Source: Coriolopsis trogii (taxonomy: Eukaryota > Basidiomycota > Agaricomycetes > Polyporales > Polyporaceae). From it: a stretch of DNA of 64,000 nucleotides. The stretch lies in the NCBI GenBank assembly GCA_020543525.1, contig JAHYIO010000033.1:1550001-1614000 (forward strand), in the 5' to 3' direction. Every line of letters starts with the position of its first letter. The first letter of the stretch is position 1. The notes beneath the pieces are model-generated. The model did not search any database. It worked only from the letters and a program-made list of their open reading frames with translations, and was not told the origin of the DNA. Positions 23,075 to 35,287 of the stretch are shown piece by piece. Made by a program: the position numbers and the translations under genes.

Positions 23075-24907
23075 ATGACTTTTCCAGCAACAGTGTATGT
23101 CCCGCTCGCGCAAAGGCTGTGAGTACATCAGTTCCTATCTCCCTACGGATCATCTGAGCCTGGACGTAGTTTCGTAGCGCACTATTGTCAGATCGCCTCT
23201 GCTGGTAAGCGTCTACCCTCTGCTACCGGTTTCCGTCGATACGCTGAGACAGCGCGACAGTCTTCTTGATCTACGACTATGTCATCACATTTGGTCGCGA
23301 AGTGGAGATGTTCTGGAGGACAAAGCTCACAGGGGCGTCCGTGCTCTTTTTCGCCAACCGCTACGTCACTCTTCTCTTCAACATTCTGGCGTTGGTGTCG
23401 CTCGGGAGTTTCACAGAGGATGTAAGTACGTTGGCTGAGACATAGCTTCAGTGCACATGGCTTATCTCAGATTCTTAGAGGTACGCATACTGCTCTGTGC
23501 GTGTATTCACGTGCTGCTGACGGAACGCTGCCCCCAGCTGTCCGAGATTCATCAAGACAATGGCGGGAATAGCCTATTTCCAGTTTATCATATGGGCTGG
23601 TGAGTTGGCATCCCATGATGACATCATTCACGTTCACAATCTGCCCGTACATAAGCCTTTTCTAGTTTACGTGCATACGCGTTATGCAGACAGCGCGTTT
23701 TGTCTGTATTCATCTTCCTCTTGCTTCTCGCGCCTGCCATGATCAACTACGTGGTAAGGTGATTCGCTATTGAGTTGTAACGTATTTGACTGACATGCAT
23801 ACTCTTCTCATCCTTGTCCAGGTCCAGTATCTCTACGGGATTACAGGAGAATGGGACCCTACCCTTGGATGTATCAGCGAAACAAATTTAACGCGGAAGC
23901 TCGCGAGAAAGTAGGTCCCAAGTGACCACGGTGTATCTACGGCTTCGACTAAGTTGGATTTACTCCAGACGTGCGCTCCACTCAGGCTACGTTATCTCGT
24001 TCAATCTGACTCGTATCTCATCGAGGACACAGTTGTCATAAGCTCTCGAACTTGCATAATAACAGCCGACACACTTCTCGTGGTCGTCACCGTGTGGACG
24101 CTGGCGAGGCGAGGAGTTGTTTCGAACATGCTGTCCAGCTCGCGGGGGAACCTGTCCAGCGTGATGCTATACGACGGTATCTGAATTCCTGTACACTTTC
24201 GAACGATATAGTCATCTAAAACAACTCGCAGGCTTGCTATATTTTGTGTAGGCTACGAACAGCTTCAGTCGAGCCTCAACTAACGTTTCTCTCGCAACTC
24301 CAGCCTGTTACTCATCTTGAATGTCTTACATCTTGCGTTCACGGTATCGGCGGTGAGTACGCGTTGGCAGCCTGACAATACCGAGCCACACTCACGCGCA
24401 TACTCGTTCCCAGGTATTTGGAAACGTGCTGAGCAACATCTCAATCTTTACGGATGAGTGAGTCTCCTGCTATAATGCATATCCATGCAGGCCATAACCA
24501 GCCCTAACGTTCCCCGTTGCCCACATGCGCAAAGAGTCATCGCCGTCCTGGTCTCCCACTTCATCCTCGATCTACAAGAAGCGAACCGGCGCACGCTCAA
24601 ACTCGGCACCGACGACCCGCTCAACTTTACCGCGACATGGTCGCTGCAAGATCACGCTCACGGCTTGGCCGATGCGCCTGGTGGTCGGGGTGCGACGAGC
24701 ACGCTCGACTTCGCGCGTGTCATGGGATCGATTGCATCTTCTATAGATCCGCCGAGCACTGAGGACGAGACGGCGTACGATGAGAACGAGGCTGTCGCGG
24801 ACAAACATGGACAAGATATGGAAATGGGCGCACGAGTGGGGGGTGATGGCTCTGGTCAGGCTGAGTACTCCGAGTCGGTACCCCGCGAAAATGAGAGTAC
24901 ATTGTAA
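23075..24907 (+). CDS. DUF6533 multi-pass membrane protein
   Basis: The start MTFPATVYVPLAQ (ATG at 23075) is followed by a 51-base intron (gtgagt to gacgtag) and then LFVAHYCQIASA. The diagnostic DUF6533 block follows: YDYVITFGREVEMFWRTKLT, then GASVLFFANRYVTLLFNILA. Later exons give FIIWAAFSSLRAYAL (using the acceptor ending acataag before ccttttctag) and VQYLYGITGEWDPTLGC. Then come a basic loop and CIITADTLLVVVTVWTLARR, SVMLYDG and LNVLHLAFTVSAVFGNVL. The cytoplasmic-type tail starts VIAVLVSHFILDLQEANR and is acidic. About seven hydrophobic segments are predicted by eye. These proteins are abundant in Agaricomycetes; a receptor or transporter role has been suggested only by topology. All exons can be joined in frame, so the gene looks intact, unlike its neighbour upstream. 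A second intact member lies at 42578-44408. Confidence 0.82.
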
Positions 24908-25226
24908 ATCTATTGGACCGACTGCTACAGAATGCGAGTCGAGACGTGTAGAGTACTATGATGCCTTCCATATAATCCCTTCAGGTCAGATGGTCATAGC
25001 TTCGGATATTCGAGTCCATTGTTATGCACGAAGGCTGCCATATCACAGCGCACAGGTCCTGAATGAAGGTGATCCGAGTTGAAGTGCGGGGAGAGGAATT
25101 TCTGCGTCCAGGACGCCTAAAATTCTGTCTAACACAACATCTACTCTATAATCTTCTATCGTCAATCTAAGTCTATCCTCTAGATTCCAGTCACGGTGTG
25201 TCCAAGATTACCATGTGTAGCATCTA
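24908..25226. other. intergenic region between convergent genes
   Basis: These 319 bases contain the 3' ends of the DUF6533 gene and the convergent methyltransferase gene. An AT-richer stretch near 25115-25185 may hold polyadenylation signals. No gene is seen. Confidence 0.5.
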
Positions 25227-26540
25227 TCAATGCGTCCATCCAATAGTGTAGTGAACGTACTCGACATCCTGGGAACGCGCGTGATCGGCCTCGCATGCAA
25301 TCGTCTCCTTCTCCAAGACACCAAGCCCAGACCTTGAAGATCCATCGTGCAAAGAGGGGAATGCCTCCTCGATGGCGCGCGACTCGTACGCATGCGTCGG
25401 ACGGAGAGGCATGACCAGATGGAAGCGCGGACAGCCTGACGCTACTCTCTCTTCCTCTGCGTAGTCGGATTCCGGCGTCGCGCTCGGGTTCCCTGCACCT
25501 TCGGGCCGACGTAGAAGCGCGTGGACGCAGTCGCGGATCCAAAAGGCGTGTGCGGGCTCATACACAACGTCCGCGCCGAAAATCAGGTCGAACGGCGCGT
25601 CGAATGGCGCCTCGCGACTTACAGAAGACAGCTGGAACGCTTGCGGGGAGGCAAATGTCGACCAGTCCAGGGCGTGCGCAGAGAGGGAGACGTCCCCGAC
25701 ATGAGGCGTCCCGTCTGCGAAGTTTGCGCGTATATTGTGCGCGAGGTTGGCGAGTACCATGGGGTGATAGTCCGAAGCGACGATGGTCACATTGATGACC
25801 TCCGCCTGAGTATTCCTGTCTGTGCTTGCATGGGACGCCCGGAGGGAGAGAGATTTCGCGAGAGCGAGACTGACCAGACCTGTACCAGCGCCGAGCTCCA
25901 GCACCCTAACACTCCTCCTACTCGAACACCCTGCATCCGTGCCCGCGTTGGTCCCCGCAAACGAGAGCGAGGATAGCCCGAATCTTGCTGGGTCCTCCAC
26001 AAGCATTTCTGCAAGCAGCGGCGCGCTGCCCCAAGTCTGCGTGCCGACCGTAGGCGCCTCTCCATCTTGCACTGCGATAGGGATGTCTGTCAGCTCGACT
26101 TCTACGTCGGCGTCCAACGTCGGCGAGGGGAAGGTGAAGAGGCGGGTGAGCGTCCGCGCTGCTGCCGTTCCAGCGCATATGCCTAGGAGCGACGAGGCCG
26201 AGCGGACGAGCACCTCCGTCTTTGCACCGTCTTCATCGAGCGGATCCTCGAGGAATGCGACTTGAGATACGAGCCCCGTGAGCCAGCGAACTGCGTATGC
26301 GCGCTCGAACTCGTCCGCACGCAGCTCCTCCGATGAGTGCTCGTGGAGGACCCTTGCATCTGCGCCTTTCGAAGAAACTTTGAGCTTCTTGCGGTCGACC
26401 CGCCGAGTACCGCGTACGGGAGGATTGTAGATGCCGCTGAGGTACTCTATGCACGCTGCCAGAACGTCGAGGGGCTGCTCGCGGATGCGCCGGATGGGAG
26501 GCAGACGAGCAGACGGAGGCAGAACAGAGGACAGGGTCAT
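25227..26540 (-). CDS. family-16 (METTL21/FAM86-like) protein methyltransferase
   Basis: Single-exon 437-residue protein. A seven-strand Rossmann methyltransferase core occupies roughly residues 165-350. Motif I is VRVLELGAGTGLVSLALAK, the post-I acidic loop is ASDYHPMVLANLAHNI, and motif IV-like DLIFGADVVYEP follows. Just upstream is GTQTWGSAPLLAEMLVEDP, the W-containing lead-in usual for Methyltransf_16 enzymes. Members methylate lysines on translation factors, chaperones or other proteins with S-adenosylmethionine; the substrate here is unknown. The N-terminal 160 residues are less conserved and might be a substrate-recognition extension, as in FAM86/EFM3-type enzymes. The start is the first ATG in the frame (MTLSSVLPPS). 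It lies 249 bases downstream of the flavoprotein on the same strand. Confidence 0.85.
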   Translation of the reverse strand: MTLSSVLPPSARLPPIRRIREQPLDVLAACIEYLSGIYNPPVRGTRRVDRKKLKVSSKGADARVLHEHSSEELRADEFERAYAVRWLTGLVSQVAFLEDPLDEDGAKTEVLVRSASSLLGICAGTAAARTLTRLFTFPSPTLDADVEVELTDIPIAVQDGEAPTVGTQTWGSAPLLAEMLVEDPARFGLSSLSFAGTNAGTDAGCSSRRSVRVLELGAGTGLVSLALAKSLSLRASHASTDRNTQAEVINVTIVASDYHPMVLANLAHNIRANFADGTPHVGDVSLSAHALDWSTFASPQAFQLSSVSREAPFDAPFDLIFGADVVYEPAHAFWIRDCVHALLRRPEGAGNPSATPESDYAEEERVASGCPRFHLVMPLRPTHAYESRAIEEAFPSLHDGSSRSGLGVLEKETIACEADHARSQDVEYVHYTIGWTH

Positions 26541-26789
26541 TCAAGGACGAACACGATGGCAAGAGTAGGAAGGTGAGATGATAGTGACAGTCGCTGCATG
26601 AAAGCAAGAGCTGAAGCGCCCATACAGTGTCTTGAGCACTCCGACCCGACTGTAGCGTCATATCAAATTCCAGCAATCAAGGAATCATCACAGAAGTTGA
26701 ACTCATTAATACGCTCTCCTACTCGTACATGACTCGGATACCCCAATCCAGTGGTGCAAACAACTCTGACTGACAACAGCACCAGGAAC

Positions 26790-29446
26790 CTACGCCCGAG
26801 TCTTCATGAAAGAAGCAAAGTAGGCATCCACATCAGCCAGCGCATCGAACGGCGCAACTATGCCCACGTATCCATCCGGACGCACGACGACAACCGCGCC
26901 CTTCTGCGCGTCGATCCCGTACGCTTCGTACCCACCGCCCCCCACCCGCGCGTACATGTCCGTATCGTCCAGCAGGACCCTGCCCGAAACACGGTCAGTG
27001 CCCAATACGCAGCATGTAGGCAAACACGGAGCGAGACACTCACTTGGACCAGTGCGGCCTGAAAAGTCGCGGAAGGTCTGCGGGTCGTGGATAGATGAGC
27101 TTCTTCCCGACACCATATGCACGTGCTCGCCCTCGATCGTCACGACTCACCTGTGTAATTCACGTCCTGCTTCTTCGCCGAGCTGACTGAGACGATTCCA
27201 AACACCTTCTCGTGCTCGCCCCGCCCGTACCGCTTCAAGAGTCCGTCAGGCCCCTCCATCTCCTTTGCCAGCGCAGTCACGCGCGCCGCTTGCGCAGCAT
27301 CGGTGGTGTTCCCGGCGAAGACGATGATCTTGAAACGCGCGTCGGACGGGAGGACGTCGTGGATGTCTAAAGGGCGCGCGTCCGCCGCGCGCACGAAGAC
27401 ATGTGGGGGCAGTCGTTGGCCGACGGTCAGGTTCTCTGCACAGGACTGGTGCTTAGCGACGGTGAGTGGGGAGTGCTCGTAGTGCACGCCAATGCCGGAG
27501 GTGAAGAGCCCGAACGTTTGGAACGCTCTGCGATGGCGGGGACATTAGCCGGGGAGGTGTGGTCGCCGTGAGCGCGAGCGTGAATGTGGCTATCCAGAGC
27601 GCAGAGAACGTACTCAAGGAACTCTTCGTGCGAGACGCCGTCTTGATTGGCTTCGGTGCGAGGCTTGCCCGAGAAGAGCTTCGAGAACTTCTTGTCGAAG
27701 TTGATCAGGTCTTGGGCATACTTGCGACGCTCGATCTCGTACTGATGGAGCGAAGTATCAGCAAGCGCGAGTCGGAGAGCGAGCGGGATTGGCGTACGGT
27801 CTTCAGCAACGAGATGTCAGCCCAGCCTCGTAGGACATGTGCGAGTTTCCAAGCTAAAAAGTCGTAATTGATAAGCATGATGGCACTGTATGCAACTATC
27901 GAAGTGCCAACCAAGATTGTGGGTATCGTTCATACTCGCGTTCATCCCTTGACCTAATATCCCTGTTAGCGCAAACCACAAACACATGAAGCGTCGAAAC
28001 CATCACCAGCTTTCGGAGAGTGCGTATGGCAGGCATCCCCTGCGATAAACACGCGCTCGTTGACAGAGAACTGCGCTGAAACCCTCTGTCCGATGATATA
28101 CAGCGTCCACCAGTCGATTTCTCCCGACGCAGATATGGCGTACGGGTGCATCGACTTCTTAGCAACTTCGAGGAGCTTCTGCGGGCCCATCTTACTCTTG
28201 TCTACCCGCCCGGTCGCGGGATCGACGACGTCCCGATCAGCGAGCTGGATATAGAGCCGGATGAGGTCGCCCTCGCGTGGGATGATCATGCAGGAGCCGT
28301 TGTTGGAGTGGATTGCGCACTTGCACCGAATGTCCGGGAAGTCGGTGTCAGGTACCATGTCGACCACGCCCCAGATGTAGTCTGTTAGAGGGGGGATGGT
28401 AGTAAGCTACGACGGTGTGGACCGCATGAACTGGATTAGGTACCGGTCTGTTCCCCATCCATAGTGATGCCGAAGGCCTTGCGGACCCAGGAGTGGGCCC
28501 CTGGAGGTACATCTCAGCATTTTGGGGGTTCGTGTCAGAAAGCAGACCATACGAACCGTCGGCGCCCACGACGAACTTCGCATGGACGATTTCCGTGTCA
28601 CTAGCATGTTCCGGTGGATCAAGATACTTCAGGACGACCTGATCGGATGATGGTAGCGACTATCTAGCCTGCTTGTAGCGTGAATATGGGGTACTAACCT
28701 GGACGGGATGAGCTGACGGGTCCTTCAGTTCCTCCTCCGATTGTGAGAGTTCAATGGATGTTGGGGTGATAGGGCGCTCGACCACAACGCCGTGCGCTTT
28801 CATCGAATCCAGGAAGATGGCTTCGATGGCGCCCTGGTGTAGTGTTATCTGGTTTCTCGTGGATCAGCATGTCATGCTGCATGGGAGGTGCATTGGTCCC
28901 ACCTCGAAGGGATAGCGAGCATTTGGTGCGGTCACGTCCGGCGCGCGACTTGTTCTCTGAATGCGTCAGTCAGCTCGTAGTCGCGTATCGGAGCTTGTGT
29001 AAAAATACCTCTATACCGCCAGACGCGCTAGGGTTGTAGAAGGCCTACGAAGCGACGGTGTTATGGACAAATACATGTCAAGCAGTCCTATAGGCGTACC
29101 GCCATATGCATTTGGTTGCCTTCCCTGATCAGTCGCTCACCAAGACCGTAGCTCTAGTTCTCATCATGAGCGCGGGAAACTCAGGAGTCGCGAGATACAG
29201 CACCTGGAAGACCTCGATTGTACGAGGCTGGATACCGTCCGCTTGACCGGCAGCAATCTTCGCAGGTCTGTAGATGATGACTTAAGTTCCATATCAGTCT
29301 CGAGAGAACGCAAACCCGGACCTTTCATCCACAATCCTGACGTTCACGCCTGCCATAGCGAGCGCATTCGCGCACATCAGGCCAGCGGGGCCGGCACCAA
29401 TGACGAGGACATCGACTTCACTCTCCTTCGCCAACGCGTGTGCCAT
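26790..29446 (-). CDS. phenol-hydroxylase-type FAD-dependent monooxygenase
   Basis: Starts MAHALAKESEVDVLVIGAGP at 29446, giving the FAD dinucleotide-binding GxGxxG motif at residues 16-21. An exon with AAGQADGIQPRTIEVFQ follows. The DG motif is FVVGADG, split by an intron with a gttcgt donor, after which GAHSWVRKAFGI continues. The second FAD motif is ERVFIAGDACHTHSPKAGD. The C-terminal thioredoxin-like domain typical of phenol 2-monooxygenases begins near 27487 (LTVGQRLPPHVFVRAADARP) and ends in YVGIVAPFDALADVDAYF. Such class A flavoproteins hydroxylate phenols and related aromatics with NADPH and oxygen, in lignin-derived aromatic catabolism or secondary metabolism. About ten introns are needed; the parts around 27500-27960 and 28620-29000 are the least certain. 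No transporter or partner enzyme is adjacent, so the substrate is open. Confidence 0.82.
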
Positions 29447-30734
29447 CAATACGAAAAGGTAGGAGATGAAGATTTGAAACTGCAGGAGAGGTTGGGATGA
29501 GCACCTTCCCCCCGGAAGAGCAGTTTATATGCTCTCCCGGACATCGACACTCGGAGCTTCTTTAGGTGGGCGTGTCATCTGAATCTCTCCATCGGGCAAG
29601 TGCCGTGCTTAGGCGATTGTGTATTCACGTACTTCTACGGGCTTACAGACCGTCCCACGCACACTGGGGCGTATATAACGGGAATCGAGGTACCCAGGAG
29701 GATGCTTGTTATCGATTTGTTGTTCGTAATGAGCAACGATGACAGATTGGGGACTGAACGGCGGTCAAGAGAAGAGATCGTCGAGGGAAAATGCGGCACA
29801 TACAAGGGCATGGCGCGCAAGGTCATATGCTCCCTTCCTCCTGTCTGCCCCGGCCGCCCGTACCGCACTACTCCTTCTGGTAACTCGTCCACCGCGCTCA
29901 CGGCGGAGGGGTCTAAGCGAAGTCTACTTGCCAGTTCGTCCATTGGGGCCGGCTTGCAAGCCTTGATGATCACCAAGAGCGCTAGCCAGGGTAGCTTTTC
30001 TGAAGACAGAGCTCGTTTGAAGGGCCTATACCATCGAGAATGCGCATGGGGGATTGAAGCCATGACTGGGCAAGACCACACACAATGTGAACGACTAAGG
30101 GCAAGGGAAAGTTACGTCTCAAACACGCACCTAGCTATGGCCGCCTCACAACTCGTGTCTGTGCCACTCCTTGGCAGCCAGTGTCTACGCTAGACGCCAG
30201 GAAGAGACGACTCAGGTCATTGAGCTGCCCGGCCAATATCATCGAGCGAGGAAGAGAGCCCAAGCATCGTAGCCAAGAACGATGACGTCCTGCGGGCGCA
30301 GGCACTGCGCGGACACTACGCTTTCCCCAGTCCGACGTCGGTGACGAAAGGGTAGTCGTGAGCTCGAGTGCCGCGTTGAAAGGTCCTTGGGTATGAGTGA
30401 GACATGGGCAGTGACTCTGTGCGATGCGCAGCCAACCGCGAGGATGGAGGCCGATGATGTTGAGATATTCGACGTCGACGTCGTTTGCAGTCGAGTCAAG
30501 CTTGGCCCAGCGAGCAGGATCTTTTGTATTACGTAAGAAGAGACGGAGGGCAAGCTCACTGCGCGCTCCCTGTCGGCCAATGTTACTCTCATCCTGATCG
30601 ACTCGACTCTCCCTATTCTTATTTTTTCTCTTTTATCCCTAACGTCTCGACCGGTACATGCCCGGCATCGCAATATTACCCCCGCCCCCGCCGACCAACT
30701 TCTCGCCCAAGCTTAACGGTACAGGTAGGCCGAC
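29447..30734. other. 1.3-kb intergenic region between divergent genes
   Basis: This region separates the divergent monooxygenase and deubiquitinase genes and holds both promoters. A minus-strand frame at 29635-30081 (148 codons) has a helical stretch (ALLVIIKACKPAPMDELASR) but no confirmed family. Pyrimidine-rich sequence at about 30600-30650 probably belongs to the deubiquitinase leader. Confidence 0.4.
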
Positions 30735-33700
30735 ATGCACAAGATTCTTCCCTCACTATCCATACCCACATCTACCACCCTTCCAGCGATGCAAAATGGA
30801 GCGTCCTACCACCGCGATACGATAGCAGAGATCAAGGCCCACGCGAAAGAGACCGTGCATCAAGCTCGCGGCGCCTCTGCCAACAGCCTTCTCACCACCG
30901 CCCGAAGCCAGATCCAACTCGCCCAAGTGAAGGAGAATGAGGGCGACTTGAAGGGCGCTCTTAGCGCATTGACCAAGGCGGCCTCGCTCGTTCAGCTTCT
31001 GATGGACACCCCGGAGTTCAAGGCGCAGACCCAAAGTAAGGGCGCGCTGTTCAAGGAGTTCATGCACTTCCAGCAGGTGCGTAGCGGTTTTCTTACTTGT
31101 TATACACTACTCACCTCCACCAGACCGATGGACGGGATCTGTTTGCGAGGACGACGGCAGTTGAAGTCAAGTTGGCCGAGTTGGAGAAGGCTGCCCAGTA
31201 TGTGATCATGACGATACGTCTTGCTCCTCTCTGACCGTCCATTGTATAGGTCACCCAAGTCCGAAGACGATGCGGGCGGCGCCATAGTTAAGACTGGTGG
31301 GGGAAGCATCGCAGACCGCATGAAAGCCCTCAGCGATGCGGGCTTGAAAGTCTCCACCACGAAGCGCATATCACGAGAGATACCGACCTCATTTGCATCC
31401 CCGCTCTCACCTCCGCTCTCCCCTACTGTCAACCGTCCAAGTCTGTTGTCGCTCCAGATGCTCTCTCCACCGACCGCGGCCCCGTCGTCGTTTGCTCAAT
31501 CACTCGGGTCACCAACTACTGTGGCACCTTCCCCTCATGCTCTTGTCCCGACATCAAGTTTCGGACCACCCTCTCCGTCTTCCTCCACTTCCTCTTCACC
31601 CCGAATGTCCGTTCTCAGTCTACAGGATTTCACCCAGACGTTCCCCTCGATCGACGAGATAGAGGAGATGGATGGTTTGAAGCTCCCTTCCAACACAACA
31701 GGTACGAGCAGCAATGGTTCCAAGTCGAGGCAGCCCTCCATTTCCACCAACAACCCCCCACCACCTCTCGTCCATCCAAAACCGTTCCCTGTATTGCCCA
31801 TGGACATAGGTCCGCGTCCGTCCAGCACGCCGATACCTCCCATTTTCGACGCCTTCCAGAGTCGCCCTAGCTCCCCGATGCGTTCTCCGCTCTCCCCGAC
31901 TATGCTACGCAAACCCTCCAATTTGTCGCTTAGTGGGACTCCGAGCTCGAGTCTCCAGAGGTCCCCTGTGATACCCCCAATGACGCCGACGGCGGAGAAG
32001 GCGGAGTTGCCGTTCAAGACGCTATTTCCCAAGACGCTACATGAATGGAAGGACAAGAGCGGGTTCAAGGTATTACTGCTGGACGTGCGCACTCGGGCGG
32101 AGTTCGATCAGGAGCATATCCGCTCCGATGCAGTAGTGTGTATAGAACCGTCGATCCTCATGCGCGAGAAGTACGTCCCAGGCTTCTTTCGTTGGGTTCA
32201 TTCGAGCATTGACGCTGTGTCCCACCACCAATAGTGTCACTGGAGAGACTATAGAAGACGCGCTCAGTGTCAGCCCACGGCACGAAGCTACCTTGTTTGC
32301 CAACCGCGACAAATTCGACCTTGTCGCTATCTATGACGACAGCTCGGAAGCCATGGGCAGTCCTCCACTCTCGATCCTGTTCCGGGCAATCTATGAAACT
32401 GCATTCCGCAAGTTCCTCAGGAATATGCCCATGCTCCTCATCGGCGGATTCCAGGCGTGGAAGCGCGAGTATGGTGACGCCGAGATCGTGCGTGCAGGTG
32501 CATCTACTCCCGGTCGTCCCAGTCCCCTCTCCCACTTGACCAACGGTGTCAGCTCCGCTAGCGGCAACGGCACTCCTGGGACCCCGCCATCAGAAACAAG
32601 GGGCCTTGGACTCGGCCATGTTCGCGCCCCTGCGGAGTCGTCGGTCGCGTCGCAGTCGGTCATTGCCCCTGTCCCGTCTGCGCCTGCGACCGATCTTGCT
32701 GGTCTTGCTTTTGGGCGTGCTCGGGCAGGTACAGAGCCATCCATCGACCCTTATGCACATCGTCCGTGGATCCCACCCACTGGAGTGAGCATGCGGAGTC
32801 CGACCGAAGGTGCACCTGCGTCGCCTAAGCTGGATGGCGTCGGGGCACTGCCGTCTTTGGATGCAAGCAAACGGTTGAGCCGTCGGCCGGCGATGTCGCG
32901 TAGTGGTTCGAATTCCGTATCATACCCGCATAATTCCCCAGTGATACCTGAGAACGTAAGGCTCCTGGTCAATCTCGCGACACTGGACTCACCAATCGTA
33001 CAGATGGCTATGCAGCATGTCTCACCACCTCTCGCAAACGGTACCTCACCCATCCAATACCCACAAATTGCTCGACACATTACACCCCAACTATCCGGTT
33101 CCTCGTTCTCGCACTTGCCAGGTGTCAACGGACTGCCCCTCCCAGCGCCAGCATCCATCAACCCCTCGCCGCTATCGCGGAGGCGGAGCGACTACATCGA
33201 CCAGTCGCAGGAGGCACTGGCCATGAACGGCATGGCCGCCCGGACACCGATCGACTACCCTGAGCTCTCCTCGCGCAACATCCTCCGGCCGCCTCCAGCT
33301 GCGGCGTCGTCGACGCTCGACAACCGTCCGCGGATCATGCAGCAGAGTTCGAATTATGGGATCAACCAGTCCGGGCCGCGTCCGCCGACGATCCCGAGTG
33401 ACTACCCTGTCACGTATTGGCCAGATATACAGATCGGGACGAGCGGGCTGAAGAACCTGGGCAACACGTGCTACATGAACTCGACGATTCAATGTCTGAG
33501 CGCGACGGTGCCGTTCTCGCGCTTCTTCACCGATGGAAGGTGGAAGAGCGCGGTGAACATGGTGAACCCGATGGGCACGAAGGGGAATTTGGCGCAGGCG
33601 TTTGCAGGCATCCTCAGGGATCTGTGGCAAGGCGAGGGCGGCACATTGTCTCCCACAACCTTCCGAGTGCGTCTTCCTTGCGGGCTCGTTTTGGTATCTG

Positions 33701-34883
33701 CATCGCACATTGCACTAACCGTCTCCGTGCCCGTGTCCACAGCGATCGATCTGCAGCCACGCGCCTCAATTCTCGGGCAACGAGCAGCACGACTCGCAGG
33801 AGTTCCTGAGCTTCCTGCTCGACGGCCTGCACGAGGATCTGAACCGCATCCTGCAGAAACCCAAGATTGAGCGGACGCCGGAGCGGGAGGCCGAGCTCGA
33901 GCGCTTGCCTCCCCAGATCGCGAGCGAGCAGGAGTGGCAGATCTATCGGATGCGGGACGACAGCTTGGTCGTCGACTTTTTCCAGGGGCAGTACTGCAAC
34001 CGCATGGAGTGCATGACGTGCCACAAGGTGCGCGAGTGGTCGGTTTTGGCTTGGGTTGTTGGACTGCTGGTTGCTAATACGATGATGATTGGGAAACGCG
34101 TTCGGCAGACGTCGACGACGTACAACACGTTCATGTACTTGACGCTGCCCATCCCGAGTGGTCGCATGTCGAAGGTGACGTTGCAGCAGTGCATTGATGC
34201 TTTTGTCAAGGAGGAGGTGATGGACAAGTCGGATGCATGGTGAGTGGGTCGTTGTACCAGCCGATCGTCGTGCTAGCGTCCACTGTTCTGTTCACTGATC
34301 ATGACTCCTCTTCGATCGTCAGGCATTGCCCACACTGTAAGACGCTCCGAACAGCGACGAAGCGGCTCTCGCTCTCCCGACTCCCGCCGGTACTCCTCAT
34401 CCACCTCAAGCGGTTCTCCGCGAAGGGACCCTTCACGGACAAGATCGAGACGTTTGTCGAGTTTCCGCTGAAGGGCCTCGACCTGACGAATTACATGCCG
34501 CCACCCTTGCCCCCGGGCGTCAGCGGGGTCTCCCAGATGTCCCCAGACGATCCAAGATGCCAGCTGCCGCCATATCGGTATGACCTGTATGGGGTGACGA
34601 ATCACTTCGGGACGTTGAGCACCGGGCATTGTGAGTCGCTATGCTTCTCTTGGTCTCCATCATTTAGGGCTGCGACTGATCAAGTCATGCTTGGGTACAG
34701 ATACCGCTTTCGTCTCCTCGCGAGGAGGCTGGCTGTACTGCGACGACAGCCGTGTATCACCAGCAGACGCCAAGGACGTAGTAGTACGTGTCTCTCCTCA
34801 CTCTGCCCTGTATCCCGTACTGACATCGTCACGCGCAGGGGAAGCCAGCGTACATATTGTTTTATAAGAGGACCAAAGTGTAA
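30735..34883 (+). CDS. USP8/Doa4-like ubiquitin-specific protease with rhodanese domain
   Basis: About 1,200 residues over several exons. The N-terminal helical part (roughly residues 20-120: HAKETVHQARGASANSLL, LAQVKENEGDLKGALSALTK) resembles the USP8 dimerisation/MIT-type domain. A long Ser/Pro-rich linker leads to a rhodanese domain (about 390-520: FKVLLLDVRTRAEFDQEHI and MLLIGGFQAWKREYGD). The catalytic Cys loop of true rhodaneses is not seen there; YDDSSEAMGS occupies that region. After another disordered stretch, the peptidase begins with the Cys box GLKNLGNTCYMNSTIQCL, followed by NEQHDSQEFLSFLLDGLHED, the zinc-binding CMTCHK...CPHCK pair, and the His box YGVTNHFGTLSTGHYTAFV. It ends ILFYKRTKV. 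Relatives deubiquitinate cargo at endosomes. An ATG at 30789 is an alternative start. Introns lie near 31077, 31200, 32171, 33664, 34028, 34240, 34631 and 34780. Confidence 0.92.
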
Positions 34884-35287
34884 CATTCTCCCCGCCCAGC
34901 TCTCTACACATATAACCCCCGCATCTGTCTCCTTTTCAGTTATCGATTGGATCTTGCTGTCAGTTGTACACCTGTTGTCATCTCTCTTCACCCCATTGCA
35001 TGTTTCTCCACCGCGCTGCGTCGAGACATTATATGTTCCGTCATACCATAGCACTTGTAATCGTACAGCAAACAAACTAGCGAAAGGGTTTCACATTACA
35101 GTCGGACTGATCTATATATGTATAGAGATTTCTCCTCTCGGAACTGGCAATAGCCTGTGCGGCGTATGTCCGTCCGTCCGTTCGATCAGCGTCGAACAAC
35201 AGAGCAGCGTCTTCAAGCAAAGCACTCAGATATGCGCGACCCGCGTCTCACGCCCCCTCCGCGCTCATGGTGGCAAGACACGGGACG
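34884..35287. other. intergenic region between convergent genes
   Basis: These 404 bases contain the 3' untranslated regions of the deubiquitinase and Snt2-like genes. The tatatatgtatagag stretch near 35112-35126 is AT-rich and could take part in 3' end formation. No gene is seen. Confidence 0.5.

Noticed and set aside
29635..30081. 148-codon minus-strand frame containing ALLVIIKACKPAPMDELASR
   Set aside because: The helix resembles the winged-helix start of O-methyltransferases, but no SAM-binding core follows on this strand, so it could not be supported as a gene.
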